From: an uncultured Lachnospiraceae bacterium
GTDB taxonomy: Bacteria > Bacillota > Clostridia > Lachnospirales > Lachnospiraceae
NCBI GenBank assembly: GCA_949878435.1
Contig: CATLAK010000004.1
Span: 62,001-126,000, forward strand
Direction: 5' to 3'
DNA length: 64,000 nt
Every line of letters begins with the position of its first letter. Within the stretch, counting starts at the first letter, position 1. Position numbers and translations under genes: made by a program. Positions 44,509-54,310 of the stretch are shown piece by piece. The notes under the pieces were generated by a model. The model searched no databases. It was not told the DNA's origin and saw only the letters and a program-made list of their open reading frames with translations.

Positions 44509-45507
44509 TTATTCTGGAATTTCAAGTCCTAAATGATGATATGCAAGTTCTGTCACGACCCTGCCCCGGGGAGTGCGGTTGATGAATCCATTTTTTAAAA
44601 GATAAGGCTCATAAACATCTTCGATTGTTCCGGGATCCTCCCCGATTGCCGCCGCTAACGTATCGAGTCCCACCGGTCCTCCGCTGAATTTCTGAATCAT
44701 GGACAGGAGAATATTTCTGTCTATATGATCCAGCCCCATTCTGTCCACATCCATCAGATCTAACGCCGTCATTGCCACTTCCTTCGTAATGACGCCGTCA
44801 TGTTTTACCTGGGCATAATCCCTGACTCTCTTCAGGATTCTGTTGGCTAGTCTGGGTGTTCCCCTGCTTCTTCTTGCCATCTCCATGGCGCCGGACGACT
44901 CCACCGGCGCATCTAAAACCTTAGCGGAATGCATAATGATCGTCTTGAGTTCTTCCACGGAATAAAATTCCAGCCGGTGTATGATTCCGAACCGGTCTCT
45001 TAAGGGCGCTGTCAAAAGTCCTGCCCGCGTAGTAGCTCCCACCAGGGTAAAATGAGGCAGGTCCAACCGTATCGATCTGGCGGTAGGTCCCTTCCCAATC
45101 ATAATATCAATGGCATAATCCTCCATCGCTGGGTAAAGTACCTCCTCCACCTGCCGGTTGAGCCTGTGTATTTCATCTACGAAAAGCAGATCCCCTTCCT
45201 GCAGATTGTTTAAGATTGCCGCCATCTCCCCCGGCTTTTCAATCGCCGGACCGCTGGTGACTTTCATATTGACACCCATCTCATTTGCGATGATTCCCGC
45301 CAAGGTGGTCTTGCCAAGACCAGGCGGTCCATAAAAGAGCACGTGATCTAAGGAGTCCTTTCTTTGTTTCGCCGCCTCTATATATATCTTTAAGCTATCT
45401 TTTATTTTAGTTTGACCAATATAGTCATCCAGCTTTTGGGGACGAAGGGAACCTTCAATCCGTACGTCTTCCTCCTGCAAATTCGTTTCTATCATTCTTT
45501 TTGCCAT
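44509..45507 (-). CDS. ruvB: Holliday junction branch migration ATPase RuvB
   Basis: RuvB is the hexameric motor that drives branch migration with RuvA. The 332-residue sequence has Walker A at 60-68 (GPPGLGKTT), the DEIHRL Walker B region, [21 protein letters not shown] with sensor 1, and the C-terminal winged helix with [17 protein letters not shown]. Length and motifs are complete. It follows ruvA by 23 bp. RuvC is not in the window; RecU, encoded at 16.3 kb, replaces it in Firmicutes. Confidence 0.98.
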   Translation of the reverse strand: MAKRMIETNLQEEDVRIEGSLRPQKLDDYIGQTKIKDSLKIYIEAAKQRKDSLDHVLFYGPPGLGKTTLAGIIANEMGVNMKVTSGPAIEKPGEMAAILNNLQEGDLLFVDEIHRLNRQVEEVLYPAMEDYAIDIMIGKGPTARSIRLDLPHFTLVGATTRAGLLTAPLRDRFGIIHRLEFYSVEELKTIIMHSAKVLDAPVESSGAMEMARRSRGTPRLANRILKRVRDYAQVKHDGVITKEVAMTALDLMDVDRMGLDHIDRNILLSMIQKFSGGPVGLDTLAAAIGEDPGTIEDVYEPYLLKNGFINRTPRGRVVTELAYHHLGLEIPE

Positions 45508-45530
45508 ACTTTCTGCTCCAAACTGTAGTT

Positions 45531-46145
45531 TTAAAACATATTCTTAAGTGCAAGCTTTAAGATTGTCTCTACATCCATATCCTCCGTGACGGAAACCGCC
45601 TTTACGGCATGCAAAGCATCTGATGCGCTGTAGCCAAGTGCGGTGAGCGCTTCCACGGCTTCATTTCTGGCATGGCTGTCTGTGCCGGATATTCCGGTGC
45701 CGGCGCTAAGAGACTGTATTTCCTTGTGAACCAGTGTGTCTTCAAGGGAAATCTTATCCTTAAGGTCTAAGATGACCCTCTCCGCCGTTTTCTTTCCAAT
45801 GCCGGGCGCTTTGCAGATTGCCGCACTGTCACCGGAAATAATGGCAAAACGCAGATCATCCGCGCTCATGACAGAAAGTACTGCCAGTCCTCCTTTTGGA
45901 CCGATTCCGTTTACTGTGATCAGCTTCTTGAAGATTTCCAAGTCATCCCGCGTCAAGAAACCATACAAATGAAATAAATCTTCCCTGACACAGGTGTAAG
46001 TATACAGTTTGACCTGCTCGCCGATGCCGGGAAGCAAGGCTGCCGTTCCGGCAGAAATTTTCACATTGTACCCCATACTTCCCGTATCTACTACCACATT
46101 ATCTTCTGTGATTTCTTCTATTGTGCCTTTTACAAATGCAATCAT
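45531..46145 (-). CDS. ruvA: Holliday junction DNA-binding protein RuvA
   Basis: RuvA forms the tetramer that holds the four-way junction for RuvB. The 204-residue protein shows the N-terminal OB domain ([19 protein letters not shown]), the helix-hairpin-helix segments [14 protein letters not shown] and [21 protein letters not shown], and the C-terminal domain III with [11 protein letters not shown]. The gene lies directly after the Gx-transporter gene. Confidence 0.97.
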   Translation of the reverse strand: MIAFVKGTIEEITEDNVVVDTGSMGYNVKISAGTAALLPGIGEQVKLYTYTCVREDLFHLYGFLTRDDLEIFKKLITVNGIGPKGGLAVLSVMSADDLRFAIISGDSAAICKAPGIGKKTAERVILDLKDKISLEDTLVHKEIQSLSAGTGISGTDSHARNEAVEALTALGYSASDALHAVKAVSVTEDMDVETILKLALKNMF

Positions 46146-46649
46146 TTAAAGGGTTCCTTTCGATAATATCGTCTGAATATAAGGCAGCACCAGGGAGGCT
46201 GCAATTCCAATCAGAATACCTGTCACAAGACCGGCGATCATCAGAATCGGTATATAATAAACGATTCCATAAGTTTCTACCACCCAAAATGCCACCGCCA
46301 GCTGACCTAAGTTATGTGCCACACCGCCTGCTGCGCTGACCACAGGTACATGAAACCAGCGGGTTCTATGAAGAATAATCATCACAAGAACGCTTACAAG
46401 TGCACCTGATGCAGAATAAAGAATCATGGACAGACTGCCGAACATAAAGCCTGCCAGAAGCGCTTTCGTGATGGTTAAGAGAATAGCTTCTTTCCATCCG
46501 AACAGGTACAGGCATAGCACCACTGCAAGGTTCGCCAGCCCAAGTTTGATCCCCGGGATTCCGCTTTGAAAAGGAAGGATCGTCTCAATATAAGAAAGAA
46601 TCAGCGCAAAGGCTAATAAGAGCCCTAAGTAAGCCGTCTTAGTCTTCAT
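46146..46649 (-). CDS. Gx transporter family membrane protein
   Basis: This 167-residue protein has five to six hydrophobic segments and the family pattern ETILPFQSGIPGIKLGLANL, KALLAGFMFGSLSMILYSASGAL and GGVAHNLGQL. It resembles the membrane S-component-like proteins once labelled as heptaprenyl diphosphate synthase component I. The natural substrate is unknown. It sits next to a NusG-domain-II protein; the same pair occurs in flavin-based extracellular electron transfer loci of Gram-positives, but no other gene of such a locus is here. Confidence 0.85.
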   Translation of the reverse strand: MKTKTAYLGLLLAFALILSYIETILPFQSGIPGIKLGLANLAVVLCLYLFGWKEAILLTITKALLAGFMFGSLSMILYSASGALVSVLVMIILHRTRWFHVPVVSAAGGVAHNLGQLAVAFWVVETYGIVYYIPILMIAGLVTGILIGIAASLVLPYIQTILSKGTL

Positions 46650-46651
46650 CT

Positions 46652-47026
46652 TCAGTAAGTGACCGCGTCTAAGTCACTTTCCTCCTTTGATTCAATTTGT
46701 ATCACCAGCTTGTGGGGAAGACAAATGATACTCTCTCCGCTTCTTTCAATTGCCCTGTGTCTGACGCACAGACCGTCCGGGCAGTCGGCGTCGGACACGG
46801 AAACCTGTCCGCCGCTTATTAAAAGAAGGTTGTAGCTTTCTTCTTCGTAAGGAATCGCAATCGTCTGATCTTCCAGCAAACTGTAGGTTCCGATTTCCTG
46901 ACCGTCCTGAAAGACCCGGATCACTGCAGGCGCATCTTTATTAAGTAACATGGGAATCAGCCAGATCACAAATGCTGTAAGCAGGATTCCCCCAAGAAGG
47001 ATGAAATCTTTTTTAACATTTTTCAT
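46652..47026 (-). CDS. NusG domain II-containing protein
   Basis: The 124-residue protein has an N-terminal membrane segment (about 6-27), then a small extracellular beta domain of the NusG-II type with QDGQEIGTYSL and the paired cysteines of SDADCPDGLCVRHRAIERSGESIICLPHKL. It is not a transcription factor: the name comes from the domain insert in some NusG proteins. It is coupled to the Gx-transporter gene (2 bp gap). Confidence 0.85.
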   Translation of the reverse strand: MKNVKKDFILLGGILLTAFVIWLIPMLLNKDAPAVIRVFQDGQEIGTYSLLEDQTIAIPYEEESYNLLLISGGQVSVSDADCPDGLCVRHRAIERSGESIICLPHKLVIQIESKEESDLDAVTY

Positions 47027-47064
47027 AGGTTTATCTTACCACAAGCGAACATATGTTTCAAGTC

Positions 47065-47094
47065 AAAAACAGGAATCCCTTTTGAGGATTCCTG
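47065..47094 (-). terminator. Terminator of the PrsA-like gene
   Basis: A 9 bp perfect stem CAGGAATCC/GGATTCCTG with a 7-base loop is followed by TTTTTG on the minus strand. It lies just after the stop of the foldase gene. Confidence 0.88.
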
Positions 47095-47117
47095 CGGTTA
47101 TTTAGGATAGAAATTTC

Positions 47118-48386
47118 TTATTCAGCAGTCTCATCTGTGCTGATCACAGCAGTTGTGTCCTGCTCTTGCGCTGCCGCTTCTTCTTGAGCAATCGTGAGAT
47201 ACTTAAGATCGCCTTTTACATCCGTCACCTGATAGGATTCAACAAGCGCTGATATATACTCAGATACTTTTTGACTTGCCATAGTGCTTGAAATGTTGGC
47301 ATCATCAGCCTCGTCATAGTATCTGTTCACGAATTCTACCACATAGTACTGATGCGTATCTTCATCCTTCAATACGGTAAGATCGCCTTCTTTGCGTCCA
47401 TCTTCATAAAGCCAGTCGGCAACAACAGTGGGTATGCTTGCGGAATATCTTCCTTCACTGAGACTGTATTCTGTCTCCGCATCTTCATAAGATGCCTTGG
47501 CATCCTCAGAAGCATTCTCTATGCACAGCTCTTCAAAATCTCCGCCGTTTTGACGCTCTTCCATCATCGCCTGCGCCTTTGCTTCAAGTTCGTCCATCGC
47601 CGCATTTGTTTCGTCCTCTGTCGCCTCTGCTGAAAGTTCTGATGTGAAAGCAAAGCTTCTGTAATCTACTTTATCATAGTCCCGTTTATGCTCTTCATAA
47701 TATGCCTTAACCTCTTCTGCCGAGGGCTCATTGGTCTTAAGAAGTTCATCATAATATGCATTTGCAACCATGCCCTCTCTTACAAAAGCTTCCACATTCT
47801 TTTCCGTTGCATAGGTTCCAAAATTCATCTTATAGAACTCATTTACATTCGTTCCTGCTGAATCGGCGGCTGCCTTGAACTCAGCCAGAAAGCTTTCGTA
47901 TTCTTCTGCTGTGTCATAAGTAAACCCGGACTTTGCAGCATCGTCTGATAGTGCCTTTGTCTGCTTGATCTGCTCCGCAGTCATCTCGTCGAACATATCT
48001 TTCCAGGTCATAGTTTCCGTATACTGCTGTTTTGAGAAATCCCCGGAAGTATCAAGTCCCAGATAAGGCAGTATGGAGGACATACTGTTTAAATAATTAT
48101 TGACCGTGGTTTCATAATAATAATCATATTCCAGCTTTGTAAGTTCATGTTCCCCTACCTTCACATAGGTTCCGTTCAGCGTCTGATTCTTTTTTACAAT
48201 CGGCGATACGATAGAAAACACGATGGCTGCCACAACCACGATTCCCACAACTGCCGCAATCGTCTTTGTCAGCTTTGCCTGCCGCTCGTCCTTTAATTTC
48301 TGCTGTCTTCTTGCCTCCATCTTGCGGTCATACTTAGTCTGAACCTTCTGCTGCGTTTTTACTTCAGGCGTATTATTCTTAGCCAT
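47118..48386 (-). CDS. Membrane-anchored PrsA/SurA-like peptidyl-prolyl isomerase or foldase
   Basis: The 422-residue protein has a basic, Gln-rich cytoplasmic N-terminus of about 40 residues, one membrane helix at about 41-66 (TIAAVVGIVVVAAIVFSIVS) and an extracellular part. The SurA_N-like region (about 75-215) precedes a divergent parvulin-like domain with DFEELCIENASED and QYYVVEFVNRYYDE. It should assist folding of exported proteins. The isomerase site is poorly conserved, so it may be a chaperone only. The tail is rich in Glu, Ala and Thr. A near-consensus promoter precedes it. Confidence 0.8.
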   Translation of the reverse strand: MAKNNTPEVKTQQKVQTKYDRKMEARRQQKLKDERQAKLTKTIAAVVGIVVVAAIVFSIVSPIVKKNQTLNGTYVKVGEHELTKLEYDYYYETTVNNYLNSMSSILPYLGLDTSGDFSKQQYTETMTWKDMFDEMTAEQIKQTKALSDDAAKSGFTYDTAEEYESFLAEFKAAADSAGTNVNEFYKMNFGTYATEKNVEAFVREGMVANAYYDELLKTNEPSAEEVKAYYEEHKRDYDKVDYRSFAFTSELSAEATEDETNAAMDELEAKAQAMMEERQNGGDFEELCIENASEDAKASYEDAETEYSLSEGRYSASIPTVVADWLYEDGRKEGDLTVLKDEDTHQYYVVEFVNRYYDEADDANISSTMASQKVSEYISALVESYQVTDVKGDLKYLTIAQEEAAAQEQDTTAVISTDETAE

Positions 48387-48483
48387 TTGTAAAGTTCCTC
48401 CTCATTTTCAATCATTTATCTTTCACTCTATATACAGTCATATCCTAGCAGGGAAATGTGTCCATCCTGTGAATACCTCTGCT

Positions 48484-48512
48484 ATTTTACTACATTTTCT
48501 AAATAAAGTCAA
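48484..48512 (-). promoter_or_regulatory. Promoter of the PrsA-like gene
   Basis: TTGACT (48507-48512) and TAAAAT (48484-48489) are 17 bp apart on the minus strand. The leader would be about 90 bases long. This separates the foldase gene from leuD. Confidence 0.78.
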
Positions 48513-48533
48513 AGATTCTGACGGGCATTCATC

Positions 48534-49022
48534 TTATGATTGATTAATGTAATTGATCAGACCTTCCGCCGCAATGATCCTTTGCATGAACTCCGGGAAC
48601 GGCTGCCCTTTAAATTGGGTTCCTTTGGTGAGATTCTTTATGATGCCGGAATCAAAAGATACTTCAACTTCATCCCCCTGCTCGATTCCTTTGGCTGCAT
48701 CCGGGCATTCGATAATCGGAAGTCCTATATTGATGGCATTTCTATAAAAAATCCTAGCAAAGGTCTCGGCAATCACACAGCTTACGCCGGCTGCTTTAAT
48801 AGCGATAGGCGCATGTTCTCTGGAGGAACCGCAGCCAAAATTTTTATCGGCAACGATGATATCGCCCGGCTTCACATTCTTTATAAAGTCCTTATCGATG
48901 TCTTCCATACAGTGCGCCGCCAGTTCTTCCGGATCCGATGAGTTTAGGTATCTTGCCGGGATGATTACGTCCGTATCCACATTATCTCCATATTTAAAAA
49001 CAATTCCTTTTGCTGCTTTCAT
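48534..49022 (-). CDS. leuD: 3-isopropylmalate dehydratase, small subunit
   Basis: LeuD is the swivelling-domain subunit that joins LeuC to convert 2-isopropylmalate to 3-isopropylmalate in leucine synthesis. The 162-residue protein has [14 protein letters not shown], the substrate loop [16 protein letters not shown] and INIGLPIIE. Length fits the short bacterial/archaeal LeuD type. It follows leuC by 29 bp. Confidence 0.96.
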   Translation of the reverse strand: MKAAKGIVFKYGDNVDTDVIIPARYLNSSDPEELAAHCMEDIDKDFIKNVKPGDIIVADKNFGCGSSREHAPIAIKAAGVSCVIAETFARIFYRNAINIGLPIIECPDAAKGIEQGDEVEVSFDSGIIKNLTKGTQFKGQPFPEFMQRIIAAEGLINYINQS

Positions 49023-49051
49023 GTTCTTCTTCCTTTCTTTGGGAATGATTC

Positions 49052-50314
49052 TTATAACTGACAGGGACAGGAAATCTTGCCGGTGACGGCGCTTGCAGCC
49101 GCTACGGCGGGGCTTGCAAGATAAATTTCAGAATTCACATGTCCCATGCGCCCTACGAAGTTTCGGTTGGTGGTGGAAACGCATCTCTCACCTTCTGCAA
49201 GGATGCCCATGTAGCCCCCAAGACAGGGACCGCAGGTGGGGGTGCTCACGATAGCGCCGGCTTCGATGAAGATTTTCAAAAGTCCCTCTTCCATCGCCTG
49301 CATGTAGATTGCCTGGGTTGCAGGAATAACGATGCACCGCATTCCTTTTGCAACGTGCCTGCCCTTTAATACTTCCGCTGCAATCCGCATGTCGTCGATA
49401 CGTCCATTGGTACAGGAACCGATTACCACCTGGTCGATCTTGATCTCTTCCGTAATCTCATCGATGGTCTTCGTGTTCTCCGGCAGATGTGGAAATGCGA
49501 TGGTAGGACGCAGCGTGCTTAAATCTATGGTATATTCTTCGTCATAGACAGCATCCTCATCGGCTTCATAGATGGTATAAGGTTTGTCGGAATGCTCTTT
49601 CATATAAGCAATTGCCAGATCGTCCACCGGGAAAATGCCGTTCTTTCCGCCCGCTTCGATTGCCATATTGGCGATGGTGAACCGATCGTCCATGGTCAGG
49701 TTAGAAATTCCCTCCCCCGTAAATTCCATGGATTTATACAGAGCGCCGTCAACGCCAATCATGCCAATGATATGTAGAATCACGTCTTTGCCGCTCACCC
49801 ACTTTTGCATCTTGCCTACAAGATTGAACTTAATAGCCGCAGGCACTTTGAACCATGCCTTTCCCGTTGCCATACCGGCTGCCATATCTGTGCTTCCAAC
49901 CCCTGTGGAGAACGCGCCCAACGCGCCGTAAGTACAGGTATGGGAATCCGCCCCTATGATCACATCCCCTGCCACCGTCAGACCTTTTTCGGGAAGAAGG
50001 GCATGTTCGATTCCCATTTCTCCTACCTCAAAATAATTGGTAATCTCATTGCGGCGGGCAAATTCCCTCACGCATTTACAGTGTTCCGCCGACTTGATAT
50101 CTTTGTTGGGGACAAAGTGATCCGGTACAAGGGCAATCTTATCCTTGTCAAACACACCGTTCACTTTCATTTTTTCCATTTCTTTAATCGCCACCGGACT
50201 GGTGATATCATTTCCAAGCACCAAATCCAATTTCGCTTCGATCAGCTGCCCGGCTTCCACTTTTTCAAGTCCAGCATGTGCTGCCAGAATCTTCTGGGTC
50301 ATTGTCATTCCCAT
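49052..50314 (-). CDS. leuC: 3-isopropylmalate dehydratase, large subunit
   Basis: LeuC carries the 4Fe-4S cluster of isopropylmalate isomerase. The 420-residue protein shows [13 protein letters not shown], the cluster cysteine in [14 protein letters not shown] and the pair in [13 protein letters not shown], then [16 protein letters not shown]. The sequence matches the archaeal-type large subunit normally found with short LeuD, which is what follows. The ATG has an AGGAGG site. A stable hairpin lies in the spacer before it. Confidence 0.96.
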   Translation of the reverse strand: MGMTMTQKILAAHAGLEKVEAGQLIEAKLDLVLGNDITSPVAIKEMEKMKVNGVFDKDKIALVPDHFVPNKDIKSAEHCKCVREFARRNEITNYFEVGEMGIEHALLPEKGLTVAGDVIIGADSHTCTYGALGAFSTGVGSTDMAAGMATGKAWFKVPAAIKFNLVGKMQKWVSGKDVILHIIGMIGVDGALYKSMEFTGEGISNLTMDDRFTIANMAIEAGGKNGIFPVDDLAIAYMKEHSDKPYTIYEADEDAVYDEEYTIDLSTLRPTIAFPHLPENTKTIDEITEEIKIDQVVIGSCTNGRIDDMRIAAEVLKGRHVAKGMRCIVIPATQAIYMQAMEEGLLKIFIEAGAIVSTPTCGPCLGGYMGILAEGERCVSTTNRNFVGRMGHVNSEIYLASPAVAAASAVTGKISCPCQL

Positions 50315-50342
50315 AGTAATATCCTCCTTATGCTAAACAACG

Positions 50343-50414
50343 GATGCCAGGCTTCGCCGGACATCTTTAGGTTAATTCAACGAAAGACCATTGGAAGAAA
50401 ACCAACGGTCTTTC
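50343..50414 (-). promoter_or_regulatory. Intercistronic hairpins between ilvC and leuC
   Basis: In the minus-strand RNA, 50382-50414 forms a 13 bp stem (GAAAGACCGUUGG with CCAAUGGUCUUUC), including one G-U pair that would be an A-C mismatch on the other strand. A second hairpin at 50343-50365 closes on a GAA loop. No T-run follows, so these are more likely processing, stability or regulatory elements than terminators. Confidence 0.6.
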
Positions 50415-50455
50415 TGTCATTCAATAAATTGGCTTGCAAAGCATAACTGCATTTA

Positions 50456-51542
<1,087 letters not shown>

Positions 51543-51580
51543 GCTTCGCCTGTTGATAATAAAATATATACCCACTGCTT

Positions 51581-52078
51581 TTACAGATAAGTAACGTTTT
51601 CTGTTCCTCTTCCCAGACCAGCAATTCCGGTTCTTGCAAGTTCTAAGATCTCATAGCCTTCCAAAAGGTTGATGAAGGCATCGATCTTATCCTGATTGCC
51701 TGTCAGCTCCACGATCAAGCTGTCAGATGCCACGTCGATGATCTTGGCACGGAAAATATCTGCGATGGCGATTACCCCCTGCCTCTCGTTCTGGTTCGTT
51801 CTCACCTTGATAAGGGCAAGCTCACGATAAACGCTGTTTTGGGGGGCAAGTTCCTTGATATCTCTTACATCCACCAGTTTTGCCACCTGTTTTTCAATCT
51901 GGTCTAAGATTTCATCGTCCCCGGAAGCAACGATGGTAATTCGTGTAAAACGGGGATCTGCAGTGACGCCGGCAGTTATGCTTTCAATATTATAGCCTCT
52001 TCTTGAGAAAAGACCTGAAATCCGGCTCAAGACACCGGAAGTATTATCCACTAAAAGCTGAAATACTTTCTTACGCAA
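51581..52078 (-). CDS. ilvN: Acetolactate synthase small subunit (second copy)
   Basis: This ACT-domain regulatory subunit binds valine and tunes the large subunit. The 165-residue protein has the N-terminal ACT domain (LLVDNTSGVLSRISGLFSRRGYNIESI) and a C-terminal domain with GNQDKIDAFINLLEGYEILELARTGIAGLGRG. It starts with TTG, 8 bases after AAGGAGG. It has its own promoter in the 89 bp gap from the first ilvN. Of the two copies it is the more canonical. Confidence 0.93.
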   Translation of the reverse strand: MRKKVFQLLVDNTSGVLSRISGLFSRRGYNIESITAGVTADPRFTRITIVASGDDEILDQIEKQVAKLVDVRDIKELAPQNSVYRELALIKVRTNQNERQGVIAIADIFRAKIIDVASDSLIVELTGNQDKIDAFINLLEGYEILELARTGIAGLGRGTENVTYL

Positions 52079-52107
52079 GGTTTCATCCTCCTTAACATTT
52101 AAAAATT

Positions 52108-52136
52108 ATTTTATCAATATACCAGTGAAAAGTCAA
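52108..52136 (-). promoter_or_regulatory. Internal promoter ahead of the second ilvN
   Basis: TTGACT (52131-52136) and TAAAAT (52108-52113) are 17 bp apart on the minus strand, giving a leader of about 25 bases. It could express ilvN-ilvC-leuC-leuD separately from metH-ilvB. Confidence 0.78.
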
Positions 52137-52167
52137 CTTACATAATTAATTAATATATTGATTTATT

Positions 52168-52653
52168 TTAATCTGTCTCGTTGCATTTCTGAAGCGCTAA
52201 GGTGCCGGTGCGCGCCACTTCCACGATGCTCACCGTCTTGAACATGCTGATCAGGAGCTGTACCCGCTCCGGCGTATCGCACATCTGAATCAGCATCAGA
52301 TTTTTGGACATATCCACGATTTGGGCATTCATAATCTCACAGACTTCCATGATGTCCCTGCGGTTGCTTTTGTTATACTTTACCTTCATAAGAAGGAGTT
52401 CTCTGCTGATGCTGCTGGTTTCATCAAAGGTCTTCACCTTGATGACATCCAGCTTTTTGTTCAGCTGCTTTTCAATCTGCTCTATGGTGCGTTTATCTCC
52501 GCTGCTGACGATGGTCATACAGGAAACTTGAGAATCATCTGTCTCTCCCACTGCAAGGGAGTCGATGTTAAAGCAGCGTCTGGAAAACAGTCCAGCTACT
52601 TTGCACAGCACACCGGAACGGTTTTCTACCAATACGGAATAAATTCTTTTCAT
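52168..52653 (-). CDS. ilvN: Acetolactate synthase small subunit (first copy)
   Basis: This 161-residue ACT-domain protein is a diverged paralogue of the next gene. The ACT domain reads YSVLVENRSGVLCKVAGLFSRRCFNIDSL and the C-terminal domain has TPERVQLLISMFKTVSIVEVARTGTLAL. It follows ilvB by 13 bp, so it is translated with the large subunit. A GGGGG stretch lies 8 bases from this ATG and only 2 from an in-frame ATG at 52659, so 52653 is preferred. A different effector or partner from the second copy is possible. Confidence 0.92.
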   Translation of the reverse strand: MKRIYSVLVENRSGVLCKVAGLFSRRCFNIDSLAVGETDDSQVSCMTIVSSGDKRTIEQIEKQLNKKLDVIKVKTFDETSSISRELLLMKVKYNKSNRRDIMEVCEIMNAQIVDMSKNLMLIQMCDTPERVQLLISMFKTVSIVEVARTGTLALQKCNETD

Positions 52654-52666
52654 ATCCATGTCCCCC

Positions 52667-54283
52667 TTACTTTACCAGATCCATAGGATCGATGATGCAT
52701 TCTAAAAGTACCGATTCATCTTCTCTTAAAAATTCATCCAAAGTTTCCTGCGCCTTAGCCATATTTTCAAGGCGCAGGAACTTCATGTCATAAGCGGACG
52801 AAAGTTTCTCAAGGTCTGGGCTTCCTGATAAATCCACTACTGAATAATTATCTTTGTAAGTATAATGCTGATACTCTCTTACCATGCCCAGATAATTATT
52901 CTTAAGGACGATGATCTTTACTGCAATGCCGTGCTGGCGCATGGTTGCAAGTTCCATCATGGACATCTGGAAAGAACCGTCGCCGCAGACCGCAATGACC
53001 TGCTTTTCCTTGTCGGCAAGTTTCGCACCCATGGCTGCGGGAATGGAATAGCCCATGGTTCCCATTCCTCCGGAGGTAAGAAATTTCCCCTGTTTTACAA
53101 TATGATAGCCGCAGGACCAGATCTGGTTCTGCCCCACGTCCGCAACGTAAATCCCGTCTTCCTGCATTTTTTCGGAGAGCAGTGTGATAAATGCTGCCGG
53201 ATCCACATAATCGGGATTGGGATTTCTCCTTGGAACCATAGATTCTTTGTATGTATTTAAAATCTCCAGCCACTTTTTATGTTCACAGCTAAACTCCAGC
53301 GCAAGCAGGTCTTCAAAGATATGCTTTGCATCTCCCACCAGTGGAATGGTGGGTCCCACATTCTTGCCGATTTCAGCCGGGTCAACGTCTATATGAATCA
53401 GCACCTTATTATTGGTAATCAGGTCGGGCTGACTGACTGCGCGGTCCGCCACTCTTGCCCCCACCATGATCAAAAGATCGGATTCATTCATTGCCCTGTT
53501 GGCATAGGGCTTTCCGTTATTCCCCACCATGCCGAAGTAAAGGGGATGTCTGGTGGGCACGACCCCGATTCCCATCATGGTGGAAACCACAGGTATTTCA
53601 TGCTTTTGTGCAAAGGCAAGCAGCTCCTTTTCTCCGTCTGAAAGCAGGACGCCGCCGCCGGCACAGATGATGGGGCGTTTTGCCTTTTCAAGCTCTGCCG
53701 CAACTTTTTTAATCTGCACCATGTTTCCCTTGACGGTTGGCTTATAGGTGCGCATGGAAATGGTTTCGGGGTAAGCAAACTTCTTCACTTCCGCATTCTG
53801 AATATCGATGGGCACATCGATGAGCACCGGTCCCTTTCTTCCTGTGCTGGCAATGTGAAAGGCTTCCTTAAAAATACGCGGGATTTCCGCCGCATCCTTT
53901 ACCAGATAACTGTATTTCACAAAAGATTCCACTGCACCTGTGATATCCGCCTCCTGGAACACATCGCTTCCAAGAAGCTCTGAGTTTACCTGTCCGGTAA
54001 TACATACAAGCGGTATACTGTCCGCAAACGCCGTGGCAATTCCGGTGATCACATTGGTAGCCCCCGGACCTGAGGTAACTGCACAGACGCCCACCTTTCC
54101 CGAAACTCTTGCAAGACCGCTTGCGGCATGTGCCGCATTTTGTTCTGTCCTTATTAATATGGTTCTGATATCCGAATCCAATATGCTGTTATAAAACGGG
54201 CAAATAGCTACACCAGGGTAACCAAAAACATATTCAACGCCCTCTTCCTCTAAGCATTTTACAATTGCATCTGCTCCTATCAT
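52667..54283 (-). CDS. ilvB: Acetolactate synthase large subunit
   Basis: IlvB is the thiamine diphosphate enzyme that condenses pyruvate units to acetolactate, the first common step to branched-chain amino acids. The catalytic Glu47 lies in RTEQNAAHAASG. The FAD-region and thiamine motif are present in the C-terminal half, CGDGSFQMSMMELATMRQHGIAVKIIVLKNN. At 538 residues it is slightly short of the typical 550-570. An AAGGAG site precedes the ATG, 27 bp after metH. Confidence 0.95.
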   Translation of the reverse strand: MIGADAIVKCLEEEGVEYVFGYPGVAICPFYNSILDSDIRTILIRTEQNAAHAASGLARVSGKVGVCAVTSGPGATNVITGIATAFADSIPLVCITGQVNSELLGSDVFQEADITGAVESFVKYSYLVKDAAEIPRIFKEAFHIASTGRKGPVLIDVPIDIQNAEVKKFAYPETISMRTYKPTVKGNMVQIKKVAAELEKAKRPIICAGGGVLLSDGEKELLAFAQKHEIPVVSTMMGIGVVPTRHPLYFGMVGNNGKPYANRAMNESDLLIMVGARVADRAVSQPDLITNNKVLIHIDVDPAEIGKNVGPTIPLVGDAKHIFEDLLALEFSCEHKKWLEILNTYKESMVPRRNPNPDYVDPAAFITLLSEKMQEDGIYVADVGQNQIWSCGYHIVKQGKFLTSGGMGTMGYSIPAAMGAKLADKEKQVIAVCGDGSFQMSMMELATMRQHGIAVKIIVLKNNYLGMVREYQHYTYKDNYSVVDLSGSPDLEKLSSAYDMKFLRLENMAKAQETLDEFLREDESVLLECIIDPMDLVK

Positions 54284-54310
54284 ATCATTTCTCCTTTATT
54301 TCGTTTCTTC

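Noticed and set aside
49805-50446. 213-codon plus-strand reading antisense to leuC
   Set aside because: leuC is complete with its cluster cysteines on the other strand; the antisense product has no recognisable domain.
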